This document shows positions 44,347 through 53,113 of a stretch of 64,000 nucleotides of DNA, piece after piece (within the stretch, counting starts at the first letter, position 1; the number at the start of each line of letters is the position of its first letter). The notes under the pieces were generated by a model. The model saw nothing but the letters and a program-made list of their open reading frames with translations, was not told the origin of the DNA and did no database searches. The translations under genes were made by a program, and so were the position numbers. Source of the DNA: Bacteroidales bacterium (GTDB lineage Bacteria > Bacteroidota > Bacteroidia > Bacteroidales > F082); contig JANJXG010000043.1 in the NCBI GenBank assembly GCA_024709145.1, positions 23,284 to 87,283 of the forward strand, in the 5' to 3' direction.

Positions 44347-47300
44347 TTACTTTGGCAAAGGTCTCCCTTCCATATACGGCGCGCCGGCACTTTCAAGAGC
44401 TTCTTCCAGGGCAGGAATTTTCACTGCCCTGATTTCTTCCAGCTGATCACGCAAACTGATGAATTGCCGGCTTGCAATGTCAAGTTGTGCCCGCAATGTG
44501 GGGGTGGCTCCGTAAGTACTGCGCGACGATCCCATCCTGGCTACCATCATCCGCTCGAAAACCGTTGGCGGATTGGGCTCTCCAACCTGCTGTTTCGACC
44601 TGTTTCCAAGCATTTTCTCGTCAATCTGATAGAGCTCCTGCTGCAAATCATGCAATTCTTTCATCAGTCCGGCGGGATAGGCTGCTGTCCGTTTGAGGGC
44701 TTTCTTCATGAGTTCCAGTCTTTCCTGTGCTGTCTGCAGACTCACCGAAGCGGCGGTGAGTTTTTTATTCAGCTGTTCTATCTCATCCCAGAAGGCGACT
44801 ACCTGTTCAGGATCGGCAGCCGGCAGACTGCCTTTACGCAACTGCTTCACCACAAATGGTTTATGATCAGTCAGTTGAGTAAAGACTCCATTTTGTTCAC
44901 TGTAAAGGGCTGCATTGTATTCGCCCGGACCAGCCATCGGTCCTGCAGGTGTCCAGTTTCCATCACCCGAACGAATAGCCGTGGCTGAAGGTTTGGAGAA
45001 ATCCCAGGCGATCCGGTGAATGCCTTTGGCATTGACAGCTTCTATGCGTTGAACGAAATTTCCGTTTTGGTCACTCACAACGAGCCAGATTCGCGGATCA
45101 GCAGCACGGCGTTCGTTTTCGAGGGCATCCCAACCCGGGAAGGGTATATCGCGCTTATCCTTAATCAACGGGGCCTCCTGCTCCTGCCGCAGTTTGCGGG
45201 GCGATTTCAGCTCGTTGGCCAGATAATAGGTGAAAACGGCGCCGTAAGGGGGGTTGTCAGCCACAAAATAGGCATCACCCTGCGCAGCCTTACGGTCGTC
45301 GCCCAACACCTGCCGCTGGAGGTACCACAAGGCAGGTCGTATTTCAAAAAGGCAGGCAGTATCAGGCAGGCTGGTATGAACGAGCTCCCGCAAAGGACTA
45401 TAGTCATCCAAAACGAAGAAGCCCCGGCCGAAAGAAGCCCCCACGAGATCGTTTTCACGTTGCTGAATGGCGAGGTCACGGAAAGGGATTACAGGTAGAC
45501 CTCCTTTCAGTTGAATCCAGTTTTTACCTGCGTCGAGGGTGGTCCAGATTCCGAATTCTGTTGCCAGAAACAGTAATTTCTGCTCCTTGTGATCTTGAAC
45601 GATGCGCCAGGTCAGGGTGCGTTCGGGCAAATTGGCCTTAACCGACTTCCAGGTCTTCCCTTTGTCGTTGGTTTGGTAAACATAGGGGTTCAAATCACCG
45701 GTTTTATGGTTATCGAGCACCACCCATGCTGTTGCCTCATCAAAGCGGTCGGCTTTAAGGTCGTTCACAAAGGCGGTTTCAGGTACGCCAGGCAGGCTCG
45801 AAACGGGTATTTTCTTCCAGCTTTGTCCGCCATCCTCGGTTAGGTGAATCAGGCCATCGTCAGTACCGGCCCATATCAGGCCTTCTTTGAGGGGCGATTC
45901 TGACAAGGAAGTAATGGTGCTGTAGTCCGACATGGCATACAAATCCCAGGCAGCGTCCCAGCTCCATTGTCTGTCCATCAGTTTCTGTCTGATGCGTTCC
46001 TGGTTGGTGGTCAAATCTCCACTGATGGCAGTCCAGCTGTCACCCCGGTCTTCTGATCGCCATACCCGCTGGGAGGCGAAATAGAGCCGCTCGGGCTTGT
46101 GTGGGCTCACCAGAATGGGAGCATCCCAATTGAAACGCTCAACACCTTCATCTTCACCAGGCTGTGGCTTCACATAAACCATCTCACCGGTTTTCCGGTC
46201 GTAACGCGTGAGGTTGCCTTGTTGCCACTGTGAGTAAACGATGTTGGGATTACCGGGCTCAGTAGCAGGCTGATGTCCGTCGCCAAACAAGGTGACAAAC
46301 CAGTCGGCGTTGCGGATACCATGCACATTATCAGTCCGGGATGGTCCGCCTTGTGTATTGTTGTCCTGTGTACCTCCGTAAACATTGTAAAATGGCTCAT
46401 CATCATCCACAGCCACTTTATAGAACTGAGTCACCGGAAGGTTAGCCACAAATTTCCAGCTTGACGTATTGTCGAAACTCTCATAAAGTCCGCCATCGTT
46501 TCCGACCAGGATGTAGTCGGGATCGTCCTTTCTGAAGGCAATGGCATGATTGTCAACATGTTTATTTTGTTCGTTCATCCTGGTAAAGGTCTTTCCGCCA
46601 TTTTCTGATACCTGCATAAAAACATCTACAAGAAACAGCTTGTCGAACTGATGAGGACTTGCATACAACTCCTGATAATAATGCGGGCCTGTTCCGCCGG
46701 CCACGGCATCCGACATTTTTGTCCAGGCCGCACCCCGGTTATTGCTGCGGAATACGCCACCTGTCCGGCGTTCAAGTTCGATGGCAGCATACACCACATC
46801 GGGCTGTTGAGGTGAAATGGCAAGGCCGATCTTACCCATGTCGCTGCCGGGAAGGCCGTTGGCGAGCTTCTCCCATGTCTCGCCACCATCTTCCGACCTG
46901 TAGATGGCCGATCCTGGTCCGCCACCAATATAGGCGGCCACCGAACGATGACGCTGCCAGGTTGCGGCATAGAGTCTTCGTGGTTCACGCGGGTCAATGA
47001 GCAGGTCGGTAGCGCCGGTCCATTCATCATCACCCAAAACACGCTTCCAGTTTTTGCCGCCGTCGATCGTTTTGTAAACACCACGCTCACCTCCCTTCGA
47101 CCAAAGTGGTCCCTGGGCTGCTACCCACACCGTAAGAGGGTCGGCAGGGTGAACAACGATGCGTGAGATATGTTCCGAAAGCTTCAAACCCATGTTTTTC
47201 CAGCTTTTTCCACCGTCGTCACTACGGTAAACACCATCGCCGTAGCCAACATGTCTGCCTCCGACATTTTCACCTGCCCCAACCCAGATGCGCTCAGGAT

Positions 47301-47619
47301 TGCCCGGATCAATGGTAAGACAGCCAACCGAATAAGAGGTCTGGCCTTCAAAAACAGGCTGCCAGGTTGTACCCGAATTTTCTGTTTTCCACACACCGCC
47401 TGAGCCCACAGCAACATACCAGGTGTTTTGATTGACAGGGTGAATGGCAATATCAGCAATACGTCCCGACATCAATGCTGGTCCTATGTTCCTGAATTTC
47501 ATTCCACTCAGCAAGGCCGCATCCGGCTGGGTTGATTGAACTTTGTCTTTTTGTGCCAGCAAAGCTGTTGTATAAAGCAATTGGCAGACGAGCAATAAGG
47601 AAATGGAAAACTTGTTCAT
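44347..47619 (-). CDS. Large secreted VPS10/sortilin-type BNR beta-propeller protein
   Basis: The 1090-residue product has a signal peptide (YTTALLAQ). Two consecutive propellers cover about 30-720, rich in BNR/Asp-box turns (SDDGGKSW, SEDGGETW, TEDGGQSW) and with GTQDNNT and GNLTRYDRKTGE segments. A C-terminal region (about 760-1090) contains a helical part. This sortilin-like group is common in Bacteroidota and often annotated as a glycosyl hydrolase, but no catalytic residues can be assigned. It has no T9SS sorting domain at its end. A paralogue lies at 56.2-58.8 kb. It has a good promoter of its own. Confidence 0.82.
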   Translation of the reverse strand: MNKFSISLLLVCQLLYTTALLAQKDKVQSTQPDAALLSGMKFRNIGPALMSGRIADIAIHPVNQNTWYVAVGSGGVWKTENSGTTWQPVFEGQTSYSVGCLTIDPGNPERIWVGAGENVGGRHVGYGDGVYRSDDGGKSWKNMGLKLSEHISRIVVHPADPLTVWVAAQGPLWSKGGERGVYKTIDGGKNWKRVLGDDEWTGATDLLIDPREPRRLYAATWQRHRSVAAYIGGGPGSAIYRSEDGGETWEKLANGLPGSDMGKIGLAISPQQPDVVYAAIELERRTGGVFRSNNRGAAWTKMSDAVAGGTGPHYYQELYASPHQFDKLFLVDVFMQVSENGGKTFTRMNEQNKHVDNHAIAFRKDDPDYILVGNDGGLYESFDNTSSWKFVANLPVTQFYKVAVDDDEPFYNVYGGTQDNNTQGGPSRTDNVHGIRNADWFVTLFGDGHQPATEPGNPNIVYSQWQQGNLTRYDRKTGEMVYVKPQPGEDEGVERFNWDAPILVSPHKPERLYFASQRVWRSEDRGDSWTAISGDLTTNQERIRQKLMDRQWSWDAAWDLYAMSDYSTITSLSESPLKEGLIWAGTDDGLIHLTEDGGQSWKKIPVSSLPGVPETAFVNDLKADRFDEATAWVVLDNHKTGDLNPYVYQTNDKGKTWKSVKANLPERTLTWRIVQDHKEQKLLFLATEFGIWTTLDAGKNWIQLKGGLPVIPFRDLAIQQRENDLVGASFGRGFFVLDDYSPLRELVHTSLPDTACLFEIRPALWYLQRQVLGDDRKAAQGDAYFVADNPPYGAVFTYYLANELKSPRKLRQEQEAPLIKDKRDIPFPGWDALENERRAADPRIWLVVSDQNGNFVQRIEAVNAKGIHRIAWDFSKPSATAIRSGDGNWTPAGPMAGPGEYNAALYSEQNGVFTQLTDHKPFVVKQLRKGSLPAADPEQVVAFWDEIEQLNKKLTAASVSLQTAQERLELMKKALKRTAAYPAGLMKELHDLQQELYQIDEKMLGNRSKQQVGEPNPPTVFERMMVARMGSSRSTYGATPTLRAQLDIASRQFISLRDQLEEIRAVKIPALEEALESAGAPYMEGRPLPK

Positions 47620-47647
47620 AACAATGTTGTTGCGTGGTTAAGCGTTT

Positions 47648-47678
47648 CAAAATTATTCAATTACTGCCATTAGACAAA
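47648..47678 (-). promoter_or_regulatory. Bacteroidota-type promoter for the large BNR gene
   Basis: On the minus strand TTTG (47678-47675), a 19-base spacer, then TAATTTTG (47655-47648). Exact match to the consensus, 28 bases before the ATG. Confidence 0.65.
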
Positions 47679-47826
47679 GCCTGCCAGTAAAAGGTACGAA
47701 TGAAGCAGTATTCGTTCGCGGCCATGCTGTTTCAAAACGATTCAGCCGTTTTATCTTGAAAAAAAGAAGGGCAGCAACATTGAATGTTGGCAGTAAATCC
47801 ACTACATAACCCGAGACAAAGTTGAA

Positions 47827-48519
47827 CTAATTCGTCTCTTCCGTTATTTTTTCGGTGAAAACAGCATCTGGGATGGTGCCGTTGATTTTGAAATTGGAGT
47901 AACTCAATTTCACGTTGCCTTTGGTTTTTTCGCCTGCTTTGGCCGGGTCAACTTTGAGGTTGCCCAGAAATTTCATCGGGATATCCAATTGCTGAATATC
48001 AAAACCGACAATGGTGGCGACAGGCAGCTCATACTGCAAATTGCCGTATGCAAACTCCATAGTGTAATTACCTTGTCCTGAGCTCGTTACCTGCATTTTG
48101 GTGATTCTGTCCCTCCCTTTTTCAATCCAAACGGTGGCTATGACAAAGTCGGCTTCTGCTTCCATCGGAACTATCTTGACAAGATGGTTGCCGGCATCTT
48201 CACCCGCATAAATGGCAGTGTGAGGTTGCTGTAACATCTCGATCACCGAAAAGTTGAGCCCCTTCTTGGGTACAAGGGCAAAACCAGTCGCTCTGAAGCG
48301 AAATTTGTCAGGAGCTTTGTAAAACACTTTTCCGTTTTTAACCGGAATCCGGATGAAGTCAACATCCACATCGATGGTTACATCAGCTTCAAAAGATTGA
48401 ACGAGGGCTGATTTTTTCAGTACACCGGCAATCAGGGCATTGGGATCAGGCTGAGCTTTGATCGCTGCTGCCGAGGATATAAAGAATGCCAGAATGAAAG
48501 TTAAGATTCTCAAAATCAT
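47827..48519 (-). CDS. LolA-like outer-membrane lipoprotein carrier family protein
   Basis: The 230-residue product has a signal peptide (AIKAQ) and the LolA-like half-barrel pattern: ALVQSFEADVTIDVDV near 37-52, VFYKAPDKFRFRATGFALVP, and later KMQVTSSGQGNYTMEFAYGNLQYEL. It probably works in the periplasm, binding a lipid or lipoprotein. Its start overlaps the end of the ABC permease gene by 4 bases, so it belongs to that operon and may accept the substrate the exporter delivers. It is not the housekeeping lolA by context. Confidence 0.72.
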   Translation of the reverse strand: MILRILTFILAFFISSAAAIKAQPDPNALIAGVLKKSALVQSFEADVTIDVDVDFIRIPVKNGKVFYKAPDKFRFRATGFALVPKKGLNFSVIEMLQQPHTAIYAGEDAGNHLVKIVPMEAEADFVIATVWIEKGRDRITKMQVTSSGQGNYTMEFAYGNLQYELPVATIVGFDIQQLDIPMKFLGNLKVDPAKAGEKTKGNVKLSYSNFKINGTIPDAVFTEKITEETN

Positions 48520-49352
48520 GTTGTAATGTCTTTTTTAACAAAAATCCGAAGGGCGATAAGGTAAAACACCGTGATGTGTCCGATCAAAACCAGCGATGCT
48601 TTCAGGATCAGGTTCCAGTCGATCGGGTCATCAAAAAACAACTGCCAGCCACTCAGATAGGTGGTAAATAAAAAAGGTTTGATCACTTCGAAAATACCCA
48701 GGCTGAAATTGGACAGAATCGTGAAAAGAATGAGCACTGACATACTGCTTACTATGGGCATCAATGAATTGGTTGCCATGCTTGAAAACAGAAAAGCCAG
48801 TCCCGCCACTACCCACATACTCATCACACCATAGCCGAAAGCGACAATGAATCGCCACCATATATCATTCATATCCAATATATTGATGGTATTCATCAAT
48901 ACCATCATATCGCCGGGTTCCCAAAACAGCCTGCCCAGCCCCAAACTCAATATCATCAGAAAAACAACGAGCATAGAGGTGTAAGCCTGCGCTGTGAGGT
49001 ATTTGGCTGTCAGCAGCTTTGTCCGGCTCACCGGACGGGTGAGCAACAATCTGAAAGTACCCCTTCCGGCTTCACCCGAAACCATGTCGCCTGCCACGAT
49101 GGCAACGAGGATTGGAATGTGCAGCCAAAGGCTGTTCATGATAATATACGAAACGGAGTAGGAGTTGATGAGGTTTCCTTCAAAGACAAAGACATCGGCC
49201 ATGCTCTTAACCAGAAAATCGAGCAACTTCTGGCCTTCGACGTACATGCCGATCTGGATAATGAGCACAATGAGCAGAATGGCTATGAAACCCACATAGG
49301 TGACTCCCCTGCGGAAGAGCTTCCCGAATTCAAGTTTGATCAGTGTTCCCAT
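48516..49352 (-). CDS. ABC-2 type transporter permease
   Basis: The 278-residue membrane protein has six predicted spans, starting at about 18-40 (GVTYVGFIAILLIVLIIQIGM). The conserved GEAGRGTFRLLLTRPVSRTKLLTAKYL stretch after the second span (positions about 92-118) is typical of ABC-2 permeases of the BcrB/NatB kind. Its ATG directly follows the TAG of the ATPase gene with no gap. It would form a homodimer with two copies of the ATPase. Substrate unknown; export is likelier than import since no binding protein is present. Confidence 0.88.
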   Translation of the reverse strand: MGTLIKLEFGKLFRRGVTYVGFIAILLIVLIIQIGMYVEGQKLLDFLVKSMADVFVFEGNLINSYSVSYIIMNSLWLHIPILVAIVAGDMVSGEAGRGTFRLLLTRPVSRTKLLTAKYLTAQAYTSMLVVFLMILSLGLGRLFWEPGDMMVLMNTINILDMNDIWWRFIVAFGYGVMSMWVVAGLAFLFSSMATNSLMPIVSSMSVLILFTILSNFSLGIFEVIKPFLFTTYLSGWQLFFDDPIDWNLILKASLVLIGHITVFYLIALRIFVKKDITT

Positions 49353-50255
49353 CTATGTATTTTGCAAAAAGAAATCTTCGAGGTTATTACGTGTGATGAG
49401 TTGCTTCACGCCGATTCCGGCTTTCACCAGCACTTCATTCACATGGGGTATTTCGGTCGTGGGCAGACTGGCCTGAAGTTCATCCAGTTTGTTGCGTTCA
49501 AAGTGCAGGTTGGGAAAAGTTAGTGAGAGCAGCTGCATGGCTTTGTCGGTATCCGTAGCAACAAGGGTAAGCTGCTGATTGTCGGATTCGAGTAGTTTGC
49601 GCACCTCACCTTCCACAACCACCTTCCCTTTGCTGATCACGATCATTCGGTTGGAGATTAACTCCATCTCACGCAGGATGTGCGACGAAACGATCAGGGT
49701 TTTATTCATCTCGCGGTTGAGTTTCACGATCATCTCACGCATATCCTTGATTCCCTGCGGGTCGAGGCCATTGACAGGTTCGTCGAGGATAATCAGATCA
49801 GGATCATGAAGCAGGGTCTGTGCGATGCCTAAACGTTGTTTCATGCCCTGACTGAAAGTTTTCACCTTGTCGTGCGCACGATCGTCGAGGTGCACAATCT
49901 TCAGGAGCTCCATAATCTTTTCCCTCTGATGCCGGATGCCGGAATAGCGCGCCAGAATGTCGAGGTTTTGATAGGCTGTAAGATAAGTATAGAAATCAGG
50001 TCTTTCGATGAGTGCGCCAATCCTGCTGAGCACCTCATGTCTGTTTTCACTGAGGCGTTTGCCAAAGAGCAGGACCTCGCCCCCGTCGGGCTTGATCAGG
50101 TTAAGAACCATCCGGATGGTGGTGCTCTTTCCAGAGCCATTTGGACCCAAAAAACCATAAATGTCGCCACGATAAACTGTGAAACTGACATCCCTGACAG
50201 CTTTTACCGCACCAAATGATTTCTCAAGGTGCTGAACTTCAAGTATTTTATCCAC
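49353..50255 (-). CDS. ABC transporter ATP-binding protein
   Basis: The 300-residue ATPase has Walker A GPNGSGKST (about 38-46), Q-loop IGALIERPDFY, signature FSQGMKQRLGIAQ, Walker B LIILDEPVNGLDPQG and the switch His in VSSHIL. The C-terminal 80 residues form the extra domain seen in bacitracin/lantibiotic-resistance type ATPases. The start is a GTG at 50255, which overlaps the TAG of a small upstream ORF as TAGTG. No ATG lies near the start of the first conserved strand (ILEVQHLEKSFG), so the GTG is preferred. Confidence 0.93.
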   Translation of the reverse strand: MDKILEVQHLEKSFGAVKAVRDVSFTVYRGDIYGFLGPNGSGKSTTIRMVLNLIKPDGGEVLLFGKRLSENRHEVLSRIGALIERPDFYTYLTAYQNLDILARYSGIRHQREKIMELLKIVHLDDRAHDKVKTFSQGMKQRLGIAQTLLHDPDLIILDEPVNGLDPQGIKDMREMIVKLNREMNKTLIVSSHILREMELISNRMIVISKGKVVVEGEVRKLLESDNQQLTLVATDTDKAMQLLSLTFPNLHFERNKLDELQASLPTTEIPHVNEVLVKAGIGVKQLITRNNLEDFFLQNT

Positions 50256-50473
50256 TACGATCGGATTGTTGGGTTGTGACGGCCAAAGCTGGATGCTGTC
50301 AGATTCTGGTGAGCCCTGAGGCTACCCCAGATTTTGCTGAGTGAGCGCTGTGGCAGCAGGTGGAAATTCCGGATACCCGGAAACTGAAAATGATAACGCA
50401 CTGCCGGTTTGGCCGGCGCACTTTTCTGCCTGGGGCTGAGTAATTGCATGATATGCTGAACGAATGTCTTCAT
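50255..50473 (-). CDS. Possible small basic protein coupled to the ABC ATPase gene
   Basis: A 72-residue frame starts at an ATG at 50473 (MKTFVQHIMQLL) and ends in a TAG that overlaps the GTG of the ATPase gene by one base. The protein is basic, with many Arg, His and Ser, and matches no family I recognise. In its favour are a TAGCTTTG -7 match at 50492-50499, 19 bases before the ATG, and the tight TAGTG junction. Against it are low-complexity composition and lack of homologue recognition. It could be a coupling leader rather than a functional protein. Confidence 0.4.
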   Translation of the reverse strand: MKTFVQHIMQLLSPRQKSAPAKPAVRYHFQFPGIRNFHLLPQRSLSKIWGSLRAHQNLTASSFGRHNPTIRS

Positions 50474-50491
50474 CTGGTCTTTACTGAAGAA

Positions 50492-50499
50492 CAAAGCTA
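50492..50499 (-). promoter_or_regulatory. -7 element for the ABC operon
   Basis: On the minus strand TAGCTTTG, an exact TAnnTTTG. The implied transcript would begin about 12 bases before the small ORF at 50473. No -33 TTTG at the right distance. Confidence 0.4.
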
Positions 50500-50798
50500 G
50501 GACTATTTTGTTCGTGTTTGATGAGAAATTTGTGCCGCCGAATCAAAAGGTCTGATCCGTAAAAATTGAGTAAGGTCAAAAGGACATTTGCTACAATGTT
50601 TAAAAAACCGATTACCGGCAAAATCAAGGATTTTCCTGCAATACTTTCCTTTTATTGCGATGGATGCTTAACCAGGACTTCCCGAGCCTAACAAAGCAAA
50701 ATTTCATTCACCTGTCATAGGGTAAGAAGTTTATGGATTCGTGTCAATTTGGGTCAAAAAAAGCTTAACCCCGGAGATCGCATAGAAGGCGCTTAGGA

Positions 50799-50830
50799 CG
50801 CTGAGAAATCGATGATTTCTAAGCGTTTTT
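50799..50830 (+). terminator. Orphan terminator-like hairpin
   Basis: The arms CGCT-g-AGAAATC and GATTTCT-a-AGCG form a stem with one internal mismatch and a 3-base loop, followed by TTTTT. No plus-strand gene precedes it within 6 kb, so its role is unclear. Confidence 0.4.
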
Positions 50831-50895
50831 CTGCTTTGTTTGCCTTCCTTAAACGACGATTACCAGGCCTTTATGCACGCTGCGTCTGCTTTGCG

Positions 50896-51013
50896 CCTTC
50901 GGTTCTCAAATAGTGGCTTTTTTTGATAGTCTGCAGGGCTATTCCGACAATTACACCCGGATAAATCCGGGGGTGAAGACGGCTGATGCGCACCAACCCT
51001 GTAGGGGCTGCCC
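50896..51013 (+). repeat. 118-base noncoding direct repeat, copy 1
   Basis: From CCTTCGGTTCT to GGGGCTGCCC. It matches copy 2 (51377-51493) at about nine of ten positions. Inside are short palindromes: CCCGGATAAATCCGGG and the CCCTGTAGGGG region. Confidence 0.8.
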
Positions 51014-51022
51014 TTTTTTTTT

Positions 51023-51046
51023 GTACTTTCCCTTGATGGAAAGTAC
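51023..51046 (+). repeat. Perfect hairpin just after repeat copy 1
   Basis: GTACTTTCC and GGAAAGTAC pair perfectly around a 6-base loop (CTTGAT). A T-run precedes rather than follows it. It is absent after copy 2. Confidence 0.6.
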
Positions 51047-51376
51047 CAAAGATCAAGAGCGCCCCAAGCGGTCAGCCCGCTCTAAAAAAACAACGTAAAT
51101 CCTGGCAAGGAGTGTAAAACGCAATGCTTCAGATGGTTCTTCGATTTGGATGGGCGGGAGCGTATGTTTCATAGTGTTTCTGTTGCCGAATTGCATTTTA
51201 CAAACATCCCCTCTTGTGGAGGGGCTGCCTTGCCGGATTTTCTGTTGTTTTTTTATTCACCCCAGCGCTGCCCCGCGGGGCGCACAGGCCTGCACACCCG
51301 ACCCGGTGCTGTTAGGAAGTGATTTTATGATTTGTGATTTCAAAAATCCATAATTGCCGGGAAAGGTCTTTGGTCT

Positions 51377-51493
51377 CCTTCGGTTCTAAAATAGTGGCTT
51401 ATTTGATAGCCTGTAGGGCTATTCCGTCAATTACCCCCGGATTTATCCGGGGGTGAAGACGGCTGATGATCACCAACCCTGTAAGGGTTGCCC
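51377..51493 (+). repeat. 118-base noncoding direct repeat, copy 2
   Basis: Direct repeat of 50896-51013, 481 bases downstream. The central palindrome is kept by paired changes: CCCGGATTTATCCGGG here against CCCGGATAAATCCGGG in copy 1. Confidence 0.8.
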
Positions 51494-51627
51494 ATTTCAA
51501 ACAAAGATTTCCGAATCTCCATGCCTCTCGTCTGTCTTAACAGTTTTTCTGTATCTCATCCAATTGATAATCATCATACTAAAGGAAACTTTAAGGCATA
51601 AAGCAAAGCTGCATTAGAAAGAAAAAA

Positions 51628-51658
51628 TTGATTTTTGCTCTTGCATAGCTTATATTTG
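51628..51658 (+). promoter_or_regulatory. Promoter of the DUF2157/GDYXXLXY operon
   Basis: TTG at 51628-51630, a 20-base spacer, then TATATTTG at 51651-51658 (exact TAnnTTTG). The leader to the ATG at 51827 would be about 160 bases, unusually long for this window. Confidence 0.55.
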
Positions 51659-51767
51659 TATCAACAAATTCCCTTGCCGGAGCATCCTTTTGGACAGCGG
51701 TTAAAACAGCCTGGTTTGCTCACAACCAATTACAAAACTGATGAACGAACAAGCAGGTTTGGCGGAG

Positions 51768-51783
51768 CGAAGAGCAATCTTCG
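51768..51783 (+). repeat. GCAA-loop hairpin in the DUF2157 leader
   Basis: CGAAGA and TCTTCG pair around GCAA, a stable GNRA tetraloop, 44 bases before the ATG. It lies within a 43-codon frame (51741-51872) that overlaps the start of the main gene. Confidence 0.35.
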
Positions 51784-51826
51784 TCCGGGTTTTGAATAAC
51801 GCAATTCGCATTAACCAAACACAACT

Positions 51827-53113
51827 ATGGGCCTGCAAAAAGACATCGGAGAGCTTCTGGAAGCCGGGGTAATCACGCCGGAGGTAGCTTTAAAAATCCA
51901 AAACCATTACCAAAACAAAGGAGGCAAATCCACCGGCAGGATTTTACTTGCATTCGGAATCCTTGGAGCCATCCTGTTGGGCCTGGGTATTATCCTGATT
52001 TTGGCCCATAACTGGGACGAGCTCCCAAAAACAATCAAGGTTTTTCTCGCCTTTGTTCCTTTGGTCTCATCCCAGCTTCTGGCTGGTTTCGGTTTACTAA
52101 AAAAGTCAGGAAGCCTTGTCTGGTGCGAAACAAGTGCAGCATTTTTATTTTTTTCAGTGGGTGCCTGTATCGCCCTCATTGGTCAGATTTACAACATCCC
52201 CGGAGATGCCGGTTCTTTTCTGCTTAGCTGGATGCTTTTGTGCCTCCCGATGATTTATGTGATGCGGTCTTCTGTTACTTCGCTGCTCTTTGTTGCCGGT
52301 ATCACCTGGTATGCTGCCTATGTGGGCTACTTCTCCCCCTCACCCAGCATTCCTTATCTGTATTGGTTGCTGCTTTTTGCCACGATACCACATTACCACC
52401 ACCTGATAAAAGTGAAACCCGAAGGTAATTTCACGATTTTCCACCACTGGCTCATTCCCCTTTCTCTCGTGATCAGCCTGGGTACAACGGCTGAAAGTGC
52501 CACAAAGCTGATGTGGGTTTCCTATTCAAGTTTATTTGGCTTGCTGTTTCTTATCGGTGGTCTTGACATTATTGACAGGCAAAAGCTGATTAACAACGGA
52601 TATAAAATTCTTGGCATGACCGGAAGTACAATTATCCTGCTAATCCTCAGCTTCGATTGGTTTTGGCTTGATTTGCATAAAGAAGGCCTGAGTCTGGTAG
52701 ACTCTGCGACCACTGCAGAGTTTTGGGCTGTCATCATCCTCACAGGCGCGGGCATCAGCCTCTTCATGCAGCAAAAATTCAAAAGCATTGGTGAGCTGAA
52801 TCCCTTTGGCTATGTGTTTCTGCTATTTATCCTGATCTTTATCCTTGGCCTCATGCTGCCGTTTATGATGGTACTAATCAATCTGTTGGTGTTTTCAATT
52901 GGTTTACAAGCCAGTCTGAAGGGAGCAAGGCAAAATAACCTGGCATTGTTGAATGCCGGTTTACTCCTCATCGTGGTATTGGCTGTATGCAGGTTTTTCG
53001 ACGGCAACATCAGTTTTGTAATCAGAGGTTTGATTTTCGTGGGGGTTGGGATTGGTTTCTTTGCAGGCAATTATTGGATCCTTAACAAAAGAAAAAATCA
53101 TGAAAAACAATAA
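51827..53113 (+). CDS. DUF2157 integral membrane protein
   Basis: The 428-residue product begins with the DUF2157 cytoplasmic segment (IGELLEAGVITPEVALKIQNHYQNK) followed by about 11-12 membrane spans, the first at 40-65 (ILLAFGILGAILLGLGIILILAHNWDELP). The AHNWDELPKTIKV motif after the first span is typical. Function of the family is unknown. The next gene encodes a GDYXXLXY-type protein, its common partner; the two overlap by 14 bases. Confidence 0.85.
   Translation: MGLQKDIGELLEAGVITPEVALKIQNHYQNKGGKSTGRILLAFGILGAILLGLGIILILAHNWDELPKTIKVFLAFVPLVSSQLLAGFGLLKKSGSLVWCETSAAFLFFSVGACIALIGQIYNIPGDAGSFLLSWMLLCLPMIYVMRSSVTSLLFVAGITWYAAYVGYFSPSPSIPYLYWLLLFATIPHYHHLIKVKPEGNFTIFHHWLIPLSLVISLGTTAESATKLMWVSYSSLFGLLFLIGGLDIIDRQKLINNGYKILGMTGSTIILLILSFDWFWLDLHKEGLSLVDSATTAEFWAVIILTGAGISLFMQQKFKSIGELNPFGYVFLLFILIFILGLMLPFMMVLINLLVFSIGLQASLKGARQNNLALLNAGLLLIVVLAVCRFFDGNISFVIRGLIFVGVGIGFFAGNYWILNKRKNHEKQ

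Larger units (their letters stand above)
50500..51826. other. 1.3 kb intergenic region with repeats and hairpins
   Basis: No convincing gene. The region holds a terminator-like hairpin at 50799-50830 with no plus-strand gene before it, a degraded GCAAAG/ACGCAGA-type noncoding stretch (about 50770-50900), two copies of a 118-base repeat, a GTACTTTCC hairpin at 51023-51046, GC-rich fragments near 51265-51310, and the promoter and leader of the DUF2157 gene. Short open frames here overlap repeats and look like chance. Confidence 0.6.

Noticed and set aside
50871..51098. Short frames on both strands around the first repeat copy
   Set aside because: They overlap the noncoding repeat and the GTACTTTCC hairpin, and the frame is not kept in the second copy.
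50896..51493. Two repeat copies considered as CRISPR or as insertion-sequence ends
   Set aside because: Only two 118-base copies exist with a long unrelated interval, no spacers, no cas genes, no transposase and no flanking target duplication seen.
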